DNA from: Dehalococcoidia bacterium
GTDB taxonomy: Bacteria; Chloroflexota; Dehalococcoidia; Tepidiformales; Tepidiformaceae
Length of the DNA stretch: 14,123 nt
Direction: 5' to 3'
NCBI GenBank assembly: GCA_009838385.1
Contig: VXRS01000139.1
Coordinates: forward strand, 1-14,123
Within the stretch, counting starts at the first letter, position 1. Every line of letters begins with the position of its first letter. Below are positions 1 to 4,832 of the stretch, one piece after another. Under the pieces are notes generated by a model. That model was not told the origin of the DNA. It saw only the letters and a list, made by a program, of their open reading frames with translations, and did not search any database. A program made the position numbers and the translations under genes.

Positions 1-24
1 GGCCGGGGGCGTCAGGATCGGGGT

Positions 25-336
25 ATGAATGAAGAGATTTTCCGCGAGATCCAGACCGCGCTCGACCACGAAGAACCGGTCGTGCTGGCGACGGTCGCGC
101 GGACGCGCGGCTCCACGCCGCGCAAGACCGGCGCGAAGATGGTGGTTCGTAGCGATGGCTCGTTCTTCGGCACCATCGGCGGGGGCTGCGGGGAGGCTGA
201 GGTGTGGCAGGAGGCGATGGAGGTGCTGGAGGACGGCTCGCCACGCATCGTCACGGTCGACCTGACGGAGCCGACGGACGGCGAGGACAAGATCTGCGGG
301 GGCGTCATGGACGTCTTCGTCGAACGGCTTACCTGA
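25..336 (+). CDS. XdhC/CoxI family protein (N-terminal XdhC domain only)
   Basis: A 103-residue protein that consists of little more than the XdhC_CoxI N-terminal domain. Visible family hallmarks are the RGSTPRKTGAKM segment near residues 28-39, the glycine-rich GTIGGGCGEAEV near 49-60, and ICGGVMDVFVE near the C terminus. XdhC proteins help insert the sulfurated molybdenum cofactor into xanthine dehydrogenase-type and CO dehydrogenase-type hydroxylases. Full-length XdhC also has a C-terminal Rossmann domain, which is absent here, so this is a stand-alone domain form. Such forms are usually encoded near a second XdhC-like subunit or a molybdenum hydroxylase, which would lie left of the window. 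The ATG at 25 is preceded by GGGG and the first codons fit the family. Confidence in the family is high; the partner enzyme is unknown. Confidence 0.88.
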   Translation: MNEEIFREIQTALDHEEPVVLATVARTRGSTPRKTGAKMVVRSDGSFFGTIGGGCGEAEVWQEAMEVLEDGSPRIVTVDLTEPTDGEDKICGGVMDVFVERLT

Positions 337-385
337 GGCCGGCTCCACGGGTCGCTCGGGATCGATCAGCGCCGCGAGGGGTGAA

Positions 386-399
386 GGCTGGCGCCAGCC
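386..399. repeat. Perfect 14-nt palindrome between the xdhC-like gene and tatA
   Basis: GGCTGGCGCCAGCC is fully self-complementary. It lies about 50 nt after the xdhC-like stop codon and about 90 nt before the tatA start. As RNA it would be a hairpin with no proper loop (at best 5 bp with a four-base loop), followed by only scattered T residues, so it is a poor intrinsic terminator. It could instead be a binding site for a dimeric regulator of tatA. The rest of 337-489 holds no gene that I can support. Confidence 0.4.
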
Positions 400-489
400 C
401 TTACCGGGATTGCGCTTTCCCCCATTGCAGCATCATGTACCATGATTGGACTGATTCCCCGGCGTGAGCGGGGGGACGAGGAGGGCGTT

Positions 490-828
490 ATGCCTGGTCC
501 GCTGCTTATCGGTCCGCTTGGGCCGCTGGAGCTCGCCATCATCGTCGGCGTCATCGTGTTGCTCTTTGGCGTCGGGCGCATCAGCAGGATCGGCGGCGAT
601 CTGGGCTCCTCGATCAAGGAGTTCCGGCGCGCCGTTCGGGAGGACGACGAAGGGGAGGAAGAGGGCGCCACTGAGGAAGTGCAAGCCCAGGTCCAGCCGG
701 AGCAGGCGGCCCCCCAGCAGCCGGTTCAGCAGGCTGCCCCGCCTGCCCAGCAGGCCGCGCCACCGGCAGCAGCTCCACCCGCCGACTCCGCCCCCCAGGG
801 CGACAGCACGACCCGGAACGTCTTCTAG
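490..828 (+). CDS. tatA: Twin-arginine translocase subunit TatA/TatE family
   Basis: A 112-residue TatA-type component of the Sec-independent Tat pathway, which oligomerises in the membrane to pass folded proteins. The N terminus has a short periplasmic stretch, a single transmembrane helix (about residues 13-27, ELAIIVGVIVLLFGVGRI), the conserved Phe-Gly hinge within LLFG, then an amphipathic helix (GDLGSSIKEFRRAVRED). The tail from about residue 50 is low-complexity: first acidic, then rich in Gln, Pro and Ala. Such tails are variable and dispensable in the family. I choose the ATG at 490 over the in-frame ATG at 442. It has a strong GAGGAGG site 5-6 nt upstream, and TatA proteins begin only a few residues before the helix; the longer form would add a charged 16-residue extension. 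No tatB or tatC is visible nearby. Confidence 0.9.
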   Translation: MPGPLLIGPLGPLELAIIVGVIVLLFGVGRISRIGGDLGSSIKEFRRAVREDDEGEEEGATEEVQAQVQPEQAAPQQPVQQAAPPAQQAAPPAAAPPADSAPQGDSTTRNVF

Positions 829-851
829 CGCTCCGCAGCAGGCGAACACAC

Positions 852-885
852 CGAAGCCCCCGTTTCCGGGGGCTTCGTGCTTTCT
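852..885 (+). terminator. Intrinsic terminator after tatA
   Basis: A perfect 11-bp stem (852-862 with 867-877, CGAAGCCCCCG against CGGGGGCTTCG) closes a TTTC tetraloop and is followed by TGCTTTCT. It lies 24 nt after the tatA stop codon. It may also serve the convergent minus-strand operon ending at 968, but on that strand the sequence after the stem is only weakly T-rich. Positions 886-967 hold nothing else recognisable. Confidence 0.82.
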
Positions 886-967
886 GCCGTTGCTCCTGAG
901 GTGTGGCGGGCGCCCGACTAGCCCCCTCGCGGCGAGAACCGCACGGAGGCAGCGTCCGGAGCCGGCC

Positions 968-1249
968 TCAGAATGAGCCGCCGGCGACGGCGGGGACGAT
1001 GCTAACCTCGTCGCCGTCGTTGATGGTGGTGGCGAGGCCGTTCTCGAAGCGGACGTCCTCGCCGTTGATGTAGACGTTCACGAAGCGGCGCAGCTCCCCC
1101 TCCTCGTCGAGCATCCGCTCGGCCACGCCCGGGAAGCGCGCCTCGAGGTCGGCGATGCAGTCCGAGAGCGAGCCAGTGACACCGTCGACGGTGGGCTGGT
1201 CGCCGGTGAGGGGGCGGAGGGGCTGGGGGATGAGGACCGTTGCTGCCAC
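968..1249 (-). CDS. CysO-like sulfur carrier protein (MoaD/ThiS family) with GGSF tail
   Basis: A 93-residue beta-grasp sulfur carrier. The order of motifs (IPQPLRPLTG near the N terminus, then ADLEARFPG, RRFVNVYINGEDVRF, LATTINDGDEVSIVPAVAGG) follows mycobacterial CysO closely as I recall it. In this family an E1-like enzyme adenylates the C-terminal diglycine and converts it to a thiocarboxylate, which donates sulfide to a PLP enzyme. Here two residues (Ser-Phe) follow the Gly-Gly, so a protease would have to trim the tail before activation, as is known for the GGCF tail of QbsE and the extra alanine of HcyS. The GTG start at 1249 has GGAG 8 nt upstream and gives the family's usual length; the frame stays open further upstream without homology. 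It is the last gene of the SAM-riboswitch operon, 25 nt after the NIL gene. Confidence 0.9.
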   Translation of the reverse strand: MAATVLIPQPLRPLTGDQPTVDGVTGSLSDCIADLEARFPGVAERMLDEEGELRRFVNVYINGEDVRFENGLATTINDGDEVSIVPAVAGGSF

Positions 1250-1274
1250 GTGATGGTCTCCGTTCGTTGTGTGG

Positions 1275-1517
1275 TTAGCCTTCGATGACGTCGCCGGTGA
1301 TGGGGTCCACGCGGACGCCCCGGCTTTCGGCCCAGGCGACGCTGCGTGCGATCTCGTCGGTTTCTCCTTCGAGCTCGAGGATGACCCAGCCGGTGCTTTC
1401 GTCGACATCGGCCATGCGGATGTTGGTGATGACCTCGAACTGCTGCCCGATGAGATAAATCACGGGCTCCTTGATCAGGTCGGTCGGGAAGGTGAAGCGC
1501 AGGCGCTGGACAGCCAT
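1275..1517 (-). CDS. NIL domain-containing protein
   Basis: An 80-residue protein that is essentially one NIL domain, the ferredoxin-like ligand-binding fold named after a conserved Asn-Ile-Leu-type motif. NIL domains occur at the C terminus of the methionine importer ATPase MetN and in ferredoxin fusions linked to homocysteine formation in methanogens. Diagnostic stretches are RLRFTFPTDLIKEPVIYLIG at the N terminus, then EVITNIRMADVDESTGWVILELEG, and a C-terminal helix with GVRVDPI. The ATG overlaps the TGA of the upstream threonine-synthase-like gene by one base (TGATG), a typical sign of translational coupling. Given its neighbours it may sense methionine or SAM, or act as a docking subunit between the PLP enzyme and the sulfur carrier. 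The exact role is an inference. Confidence 0.88.
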   Translation of the reverse strand: MAVQRLRFTFPTDLIKEPVIYLIGQQFEVITNIRMADVDESTGWVILELEGETDEIARSVAWAESRGVRVDPITGDVIEG

Positions 1518-2758
1518 CAGGCAGGTACCCCCTCGCGGTCCTCGTAGGCGGCCTCGAAGCTCTCCACGGTCGCGTCGATTTCGAGGGCGGGGCCGAGGCT
1601 ATCGGCGACGGCCTCGGCGGTCTTGAAGCCCGCGCCCGTGATGAAGGCCACCACAAGCTCGTCGGGGTCGATTCTACCGGCGGCGGCAAGCTGCTTGACG
1701 CTGGCGACGGTCACGCCGCCGGCCGTCTCCCCGAAGATGCCCTCAGTCTCGGCGAGCAACTTCATGCCGGCGACGATCTCGTCGTCGCTGACGGAGGCGC
1801 AGGCGCCGTTCGTTTCCTTCAGCTGGACGAGGCTGTAGTAGCCGTCCGCCGGGTTGCCGATGGCGAGCGACTTGGCGATGGTGTCGGGCCGCTGCGGGCG
1901 GAAGTTCATGCTGCCCTCGGCCCAGGCGGTGGCGACGGGCGAGCAGCCGGTCGCCTGCGCGCCGCTCATGCGCGTGTGCGGCTCGTCGATGAGACCCGCC
2001 TTCGCGAACTCGTTCAGTCCCTTGAGGATCTTGACGAAGAGGGAGCCGCTGGCGATGGGCACGACGCAGTGGTCGGGCGCGCGCCAGCCGAGCTGCTCGG
2101 CCACCTCGTAGCCGAGGGTCTTCGAGCCCTCGGCGTAGTAGGGGCGCACGTTGACGTTGACGAAGGCCCAGTTGCGCGTGCCGGCGAGCTCCGCGCAGAG
2201 GCGGTTCACGGCGTCGTAGTTCCCGGCGACCTTCACGAGGGTGGGGCTGTAGATGCTCGAACCGAGCACCTTGCCTGCCTCCAGGTCGTTGGGGATGACG
2301 ACGACGGCCTCCATGCCGGCGGCGGCGGCGTGAGCGCTGACGCTGTTGGCGAGGTTGCCGGTGCTGGCGCAGGCGAGCTTCTCGTAGCCGAGCTCGCGGG
2401 CGCGGGAGCTGGCGATGGCCACCACGCGGTCCTTGAAGGACCAGGTGGGGTTGGCGGTGTCGTTCTTGATGTAGAGGTTGGGGAGCCCCAGCGCCTTGCC
2501 GAGGTTCTTCGCGTGGATGAGGGGGGTGAAGCCCGCCCCGATGTTGATCGCGGTGTCTGCATCACAGGGCAGAAACTCGCGGTAGCGCCAGAGGTTGGCC
2601 GGACGCGAGGCGATCGCCTCGCGCGAGACGGCGGCCTTGATGCCGTCGTCGTCGTACAAGACCTCCAGCGGTCCGAAACAGAAGTCGCAGACGTGGAGCG
2701 CTGCGAGGGGGTAATCGCGGCTGCATTCGCGGCAGCGCAGGTTTTGTGCGTAAGTCAT
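1517..2758 (-). CDS. Threonine synthase-like PLP enzyme, probable sulfur-carrier-dependent homocysteine synthase
   Basis: A 413-residue fold-type II PLP enzyme of the threonine synthase family. The N terminus has a zinc-ribbon-like CxxC pair (C9/C12 and C24/C27). SFKDR near residue 109 carries the PLP-binding lysine. ASTGNLANSVSAH near 133 is the substrate and cofactor loop, IASGSLF near 235 the phosphate-binding loop, and TGAGFK lies near the C terminus. Classical threonine synthase converts O-phosphohomoserine to threonine. Here the gene lies behind a SAM riboswitch and is coupled to a NIL protein and a CysO-like sulfur carrier. I infer that it replaces the phosphate of O-phosphohomoserine with sulfide from the carrier, giving homocysteine. 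I recall a report of this kind of chemistry in Streptomyces (a threonine-synthase homologue called MetM with a carrier called MetO), not checked here. The alternative is an ordinary ThrC. GAGAGAAAGG precedes the ATG. Confidence 0.9.
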   Translation of the reverse strand: MTYAQNLRCRECSRDYPLAALHVCDFCFGPLEVLYDDDGIKAAVSREAIASRPANLWRYREFLPCDADTAINIGAGFTPLIHAKNLGKALGLPNLYIKNDTANPTWSFKDRVVAIASSRARELGYEKLACASTGNLANSVSAHAAAAGMEAVVVIPNDLEAGKVLGSSIYSPTLVKVAGNYDAVNRLCAELAGTRNWAFVNVNVRPYYAEGSKTLGYEVAEQLGWRAPDHCVVPIASGSLFVKILKGLNEFAKAGLIDEPHTRMSGAQATGCSPVATAWAEGSMNFRPQRPDTIAKSLAIGNPADGYYSLVQLKETNGACASVSDDEIVAGMKLLAETEGIFGETAGGVTVASVKQLAAAGRIDPDELVVAFITGAGFKTAEAVADSLGPALEIDATVESFEAAYEDREGVPA

Positions 2759-2795
2759 GCCTTTCTCTCGTGCATCGGGTGTCGCGGTGGGCGGA

Positions 2796-2811
2796 GCGCC
2801 CGAAGGGGCGC
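2796..2811 (-). other. GC-rich hairpin 37 nt before the threonine synthase-like start
   Basis: A perfect 6-bp stem (GCGCCC with GGGCGC) closes a CUUC loop. It can be lengthened by a GGCG/CGCC pair across a small internal loop. No T tract follows, so it does not look like an intrinsic terminator. It may insulate the main gene's ribosome binding site from the leader ORF, or mark where translation of the leader affects folding. Confidence 0.4.
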
Positions 2812-2849
2812 ACGCCAGCGCGAGGCGGTGTGGTCGCGAGGGTGGTCCC

Positions 2850-2894
2850 CTAGAGGACCAGGGACATGAACATTCGGCCCAGAGGTGCTGACAT
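2850..2894 (-). CDS. Putative 14-residue leader peptide downstream of SAM riboswitch
   Basis: This short ORF, between the riboswitch and the threonine-synthase-like gene, encodes MSAPLGRMFMSLVL and ends in TAG. It starts with ATG preceded by GAGGAG at a spacing of 5 nt, a better ribosome binding site than that of the main gene 91 nt downstream. Three of its 14 residues are methionine. CGGCCC (2912-2917) can pair with GGGCCG (2875-2880), and GAGG (2902-2905) with CCTC (2882-2885), which would bury the ribosome binding site and place the start codon in the loop. The stop codon sits in another hairpin, TGGTCC/GGACCA around 2845-2862. It could relay the riboswitch decision or sense methionine supply by attenuation. 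Expression is not shown; the evidence is position, ribosome binding site and composition only. Confidence 0.5.
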   Translation of the reverse strand: MSAPLGRMFMSLVL

Positions 2895-2935
2895 CTTCTC
2901 TCCTCGTGCGCGGGCCGGGTCCTTGAGCACTGGCG

Positions 2936-3045
2936 CTCTCATCGTTCTCCCCCTTGGGGGATTCCGGCTTTGGCACCTTGTCTCCTGGGAGACAGGTTGC
3001 CCGGGCTTCACGGGGCCGGTTCCCTCCACCCGTCTGGATAAGGGC
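2936..3045 (-). promoter_or_regulatory. SAM-I (S-box) riboswitch
   Basis: Read on the minus strand, the segment has the S-box signature order: P1 5' strand CUUAUC (3042-3037), GGUGGAGGGAACCGGCCC, GUGAAGCCCGGGCAACC, the P3 hairpin UGUCUC-CCAG-GAGACA, AAGGUGCCAAAGCCGG, the P4 hairpin UCCCC-CAAG-GGGGA, and the closing GAUGAG (2943-2938), which pairs with CUUAUC over six positions. SAM binding normally stabilises P1 and shuts off downstream methionine and sulfur genes. No T-rich terminator follows, and the first thing downstream is the leader ORF with its ribosome binding site, so control is probably translational. A GAGC/GCTC hairpin just after P1 would compete with it. The rest of the 2759-3160 intergenic region holds this switch's promoter (not clearly visible), the leader ORF, and a GC-rich hairpin at 2796-2811. 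Confidence 0.93.
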
Positions 3046-3147
3046 GGCACGCAGGCACTACTTGACGGAAACGGTACATCCGATCGGGGTGTGAGGGAAG
3101 GGAGGGGGCCGATCGAGCGCCCGTCGGTCCTGCGGAATCGAAGTCCG

Positions 3148-3153
3148 TAGACT
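3148..3153 (+). promoter_or_regulatory. Putative -10 box (TAGACT) for the metallopeptidase gene
   Basis: TAGACT ends exactly 7 nt before the ATG at 3161, so transcription would start at or next to the start codon. No TTGACA-like -35 element is evident. The same geometry recurs at several other genes in the window, which is the main reason to believe it. Confidence 0.5.
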
Positions 3154-3160
3154 CGCGGGG

Positions 3161-3529
3161 ATGGAACGCGAGCACTTTCGCGAACTGGTGCACGAGGCCG
3201 TGGAGTCACTGCCCCGGGAGCTGCTGATGCGTGTCCAGAACGTCGACATCGTGATCGAGTGGCGGCCGACCGCTCAGGACCGGCACCAGGCGGGAATCGG
3301 GCCGGGGAGCACGCTGCTGGGGTTGTACCACGGCGTCCCGCTGCCAGACCGGGGGGAGAACTACAACCTCGTCCTGCCCGACAAGATCAGCATCTACCAG
3401 GGGCCGATCGAGTCGATCTGCCGGACGGACGACGAGGTGCGGGAGCAGGTGCGGACGACGGTGCTGCACGAGATCGGGCACTACTTCGGGATCGACGACG
3501 ACCGCCTGCACGAACTGGGGATGGGGTGA
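3161..3529 (+). CDS. Zincin-like metallopeptidase family protein (PF06262 type)
   Basis: A 122-residue minimal metalloprotease-like protein of the PF06262/COG3824 type. The zinc motif HEIGHYFGID (residues 103-112) supplies two histidines and the catalytic glutamate, with the aspartates just after it as likely third ligand. Before it lies the family's beta-sheet region with LLGLYHGVPL and KISIYQGPI. No signal peptide or membrane segment is visible, so it should be cytoplasmic. It is divergent from the SAM-riboswitch operon. Members of this family are widespread and mostly uncharacterised. It lacks the ExnHxH-x7-SxxD pattern of JAMM proteases, which normally trim sulfur carriers, so a link to the GGSF carrier opposite is only a guess. 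The ATG at 3161 lacks a good Shine-Dalgarno site and may head a leaderless mRNA. Confidence 0.85.
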   Translation: MEREHFRELVHEAVESLPRELLMRVQNVDIVIEWRPTAQDRHQAGIGPGSTLLGLYHGVPLPDRGENYNLVLPDKISIYQGPIESICRTDDEVREQVRTTVLHEIGHYFGIDDDRLHELGMG

Positions 3530-3530
3530 C

Positions 3531-3566
3531 CTGGTGGCCAGTGGTTGGTGGTTAGTGGCTGGTGGG
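3531..3566 (+). repeat. Degenerate TGGTGG/TTAGTGG repeat tract
   Basis: Just after the metallopeptidase stop codon lies a 36-nt stretch of imperfect short units (GTGGCCA, GTGGTTG, GTGGTTA, GTGGCTG, GTGGGA), strongly G-biased on this strand. It contains eight GG runs, so a two-layer quadruplex is conceivable. It separates the converging ends of the metallopeptidase and flavoprotein genes. The units are too short and too degenerate for CRISPR. Confidence 0.55.
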
Positions 3567-3588
3567 ACCGGCCGCCGCCCGCCGGGCG

Positions 3589-4743
3589 CTAGTCGTCGAG
3601 GGCGCGGCGGGCGAGCTGCTCGAGGGCGCGGTCCTCGAGCGGAGGGTTGTGGAGGCCGGCGCGCACGTCGCGGTAGTAGCGCTCGATCGGGCGGCTCTTC
3701 TGCAGGCCCACACCGCCGACCACGCGCATGGCCTCGTCGACCGCCTCGATGGCGTTGTTGAGCGCGTCGACCTTGGCGACGGCGACGCGGTCGGCGGCGG
3801 GCATGCCGCTGTCGTCGCCCGATTCCCAGGCGGCAGCTGCGTCGGCGATGAGGGCGCGATTGCGCTGCAGAAGCAGGTCGATGCGGGCGACGCGGCGGCG
3901 GACGCCGGGAAACTCGGAGATGGTGCGGAGGCCGGTCGGGGTGCGCTCGCGGGCGAATCCGACGGCGTAGTCGCGGGCGGCCTTCGCGACGCCGGTGGTG
4001 GTCGCGGCCACGCCGAGGGCGAACCAGACGCCGCTCGCGCGTCCGCGGGGGCTGGGCTTCGCGCGGTTGCGGTAACCGAGGAAGCGGTCCTCGCCGAGGC
4101 GCACGCCCTCCAGCACGAGGTCGTGGCTGCCGCTGGCGCGCATGCCGAGGGCGTCCCAGGTCTCGTCGATGCGGACGCCGGGGTCGTCGCGCAGGACCAT
4201 GAAGTCGGCGATGTCGGGGGCGCCGCCGTCGGGCGAGTCGAGGCGGGCGAGGACGGGCATGTACCAGAGCTCGGGGGCGAGTGTGACGAACGTCTTGCGC
4301 CCCTCCAGCACCCAGCCGCCCTCGACGGGCGTAGCGGTGGTGTCGGGGATGCCGCCCCCGGCGGGGCTTCCGAGCCCTTCCTCGGTGGCGGCGGTGTTGA
4401 CGAGCTTCCCCTCTTCGACGGCGCCCCGGCAGAGCTCGTCGAACCACTCGGGCGGGTAGACGGAGGCCTCGCGCTCGGCGCCGAAGCGGATGAGATGCAT
4501 GTTGAGGGAGAGGGCGGTGGAGCCGTCGCCGGCGGCGAGCGCTTCCTGCACGCGGACGAACGCGGAGAGGGGCAGCTCGAAGCCGCCGTGCGAGCGGGGG
4601 ACGGTGAGCTTCATGAAGCCGGCCTCGCGCAGCTCGGCGAAGTTCTCATGCGGGAAGGAGCCTTCGCGGTCGTGGCGGGCGGCGCGCTCGGCGAAGCGTT
4701 GGGCCAGGGAGGCGGCGAGGGCGACCCAGTCGGGCTCGGACAT
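3589..4743 (-). CDS. Acyl-CoA dehydrogenase superfamily flavoprotein
   Basis: A 384-residue protein with the three-part acyl-CoA dehydrogenase layout: an N-terminal helical domain (about 1-110), a middle beta domain with WVLEGRKTFVT and DALGMRASGSHDLVLEGVRL (about 120-210), and a C-terminal helical domain. Its end, RPIERYYRDVRAGLHNPPLED, resembles the FMN/FAD monooxygenase branch (DszC-like) and non-canonical dehydrogenases more than fatty-acid enzymes. I see no glutamate in the usual YEGT-type context. Substrate is therefore uncertain: either an acyl-CoA oxidation or a flavin-dependent oxygenation. The ATG at 4743 is preferred over an upstream in-frame start because it begins the homologous region and has TAGACT 7 nt upstream. 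The gene is divergent from the moxR operon. Confidence 0.87.
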   Translation of the reverse strand: MSEPDWVALAASLAQRFAERAARHDREGSFPHENFAELREAGFMKLTVPRSHGGFELPLSAFVRVQEALAAGDGSTALSLNMHLIRFGAEREASVYPPEWFDELCRGAVEEGKLVNTAATEEGLGSPAGGGIPDTTATPVEGGWVLEGRKTFVTLAPELWYMPVLARLDSPDGGAPDIADFMVLRDDPGVRIDETWDALGMRASGSHDLVLEGVRLGEDRFLGYRNRAKPSPRGRASGVWFALGVAATTTGVAKAARDYAVGFARERTPTGLRTISEFPGVRRRVARIDLLLQRNRALIADAAAAWESGDDSGMPAADRVAVAKVDALNNAIEAVDEAMRVVGGVGLQKSRPIERYYRDVRAGLHNPPLEDRALEQLARRALDD

Positions 4744-4750
4744 GGCCCGC

Positions 4751-4756
4751 AGTCTA
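4751..4756 (-). promoter_or_regulatory. Putative -10 box (TAGACT) for the flavoprotein gene
   Basis: Read on the minus strand, TAGACT is separated from the ATG at 4743 by exactly 7 nt, the same box and spacing as at 3148. Its -35 position would fall inside the inverted repeat at 4760-4780. Confidence 0.5.
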
Positions 4757-4759
4757 GCG

Positions 4760-4780
4760 GCTCGCCCGGCGGAGGCGAGC
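4760..4780. repeat. Inverted repeat between divergent promoters, candidate operator
   Basis: GCTCGCC (4760-4766) and GGCGAGC (4774-4780) form a perfect 7-bp inverted repeat with a 7-nt spacer. It lies between the minus-strand box TAGACT and the plus-strand box TATACT and covers the -35 position of both. A dimeric regulator bound here could control the flavoprotein gene and the moxR operon together. No regulator gene is adjacent. Confidence 0.5.
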
Positions 4781-4787
4781 GATCCGT

Positions 4788-4796
4788 TGCTATACT
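4788..4796 (+). promoter_or_regulatory. Extended -10 promoter of the moxR operon (TGCTATACT)
   Basis: TGCTATACT matches the extended -10 consensus TGnTATAAT with one mismatch. It gives a leader of roughly 30 nt before the TTG start at 4833. No good -35 hexamer is visible, as expected for an extended -10 promoter. Confidence 0.65.
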
Positions 4797-4832
4797 CACC
4801 TTTCGCCGCCTGACCTGGCACGGAGCGAAGAC

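Noticed and set aside
442..489. Upstream ATG for tatA at 442
   Set aside because: It would add a charged 16-residue extension foreign to TatA; the ATG at 490 has a strong ribosome binding site and puts the membrane helix at the usual place.
886..967. Separate terminator for the minus-strand riboswitch operon
   Set aside because: Only a weak GAGGC/GCCTC pairing with a long loop and no T tract is present; the hairpin at 852-877 is a better, shared candidate.
2796..2811. GC-rich hairpin as an intrinsic terminator controlled by the riboswitch
   Set aside because: No run of T follows it on the minus strand, so a translational mechanism fits better.
3161..3529. The small metallopeptidase as the JAMM-type protease that trims the sulfur carrier
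   Set aside because: Its HEIGH motif is a zincin motif and the HxH-x7-SxxD JAMM signature is absent. Proximity alone does not support the assignment.
3531..3566. TGG-rich tract as a CRISPR array
   Set aside because: Units are 6-7 nt, degenerate and contiguous, without spacers of constant length.
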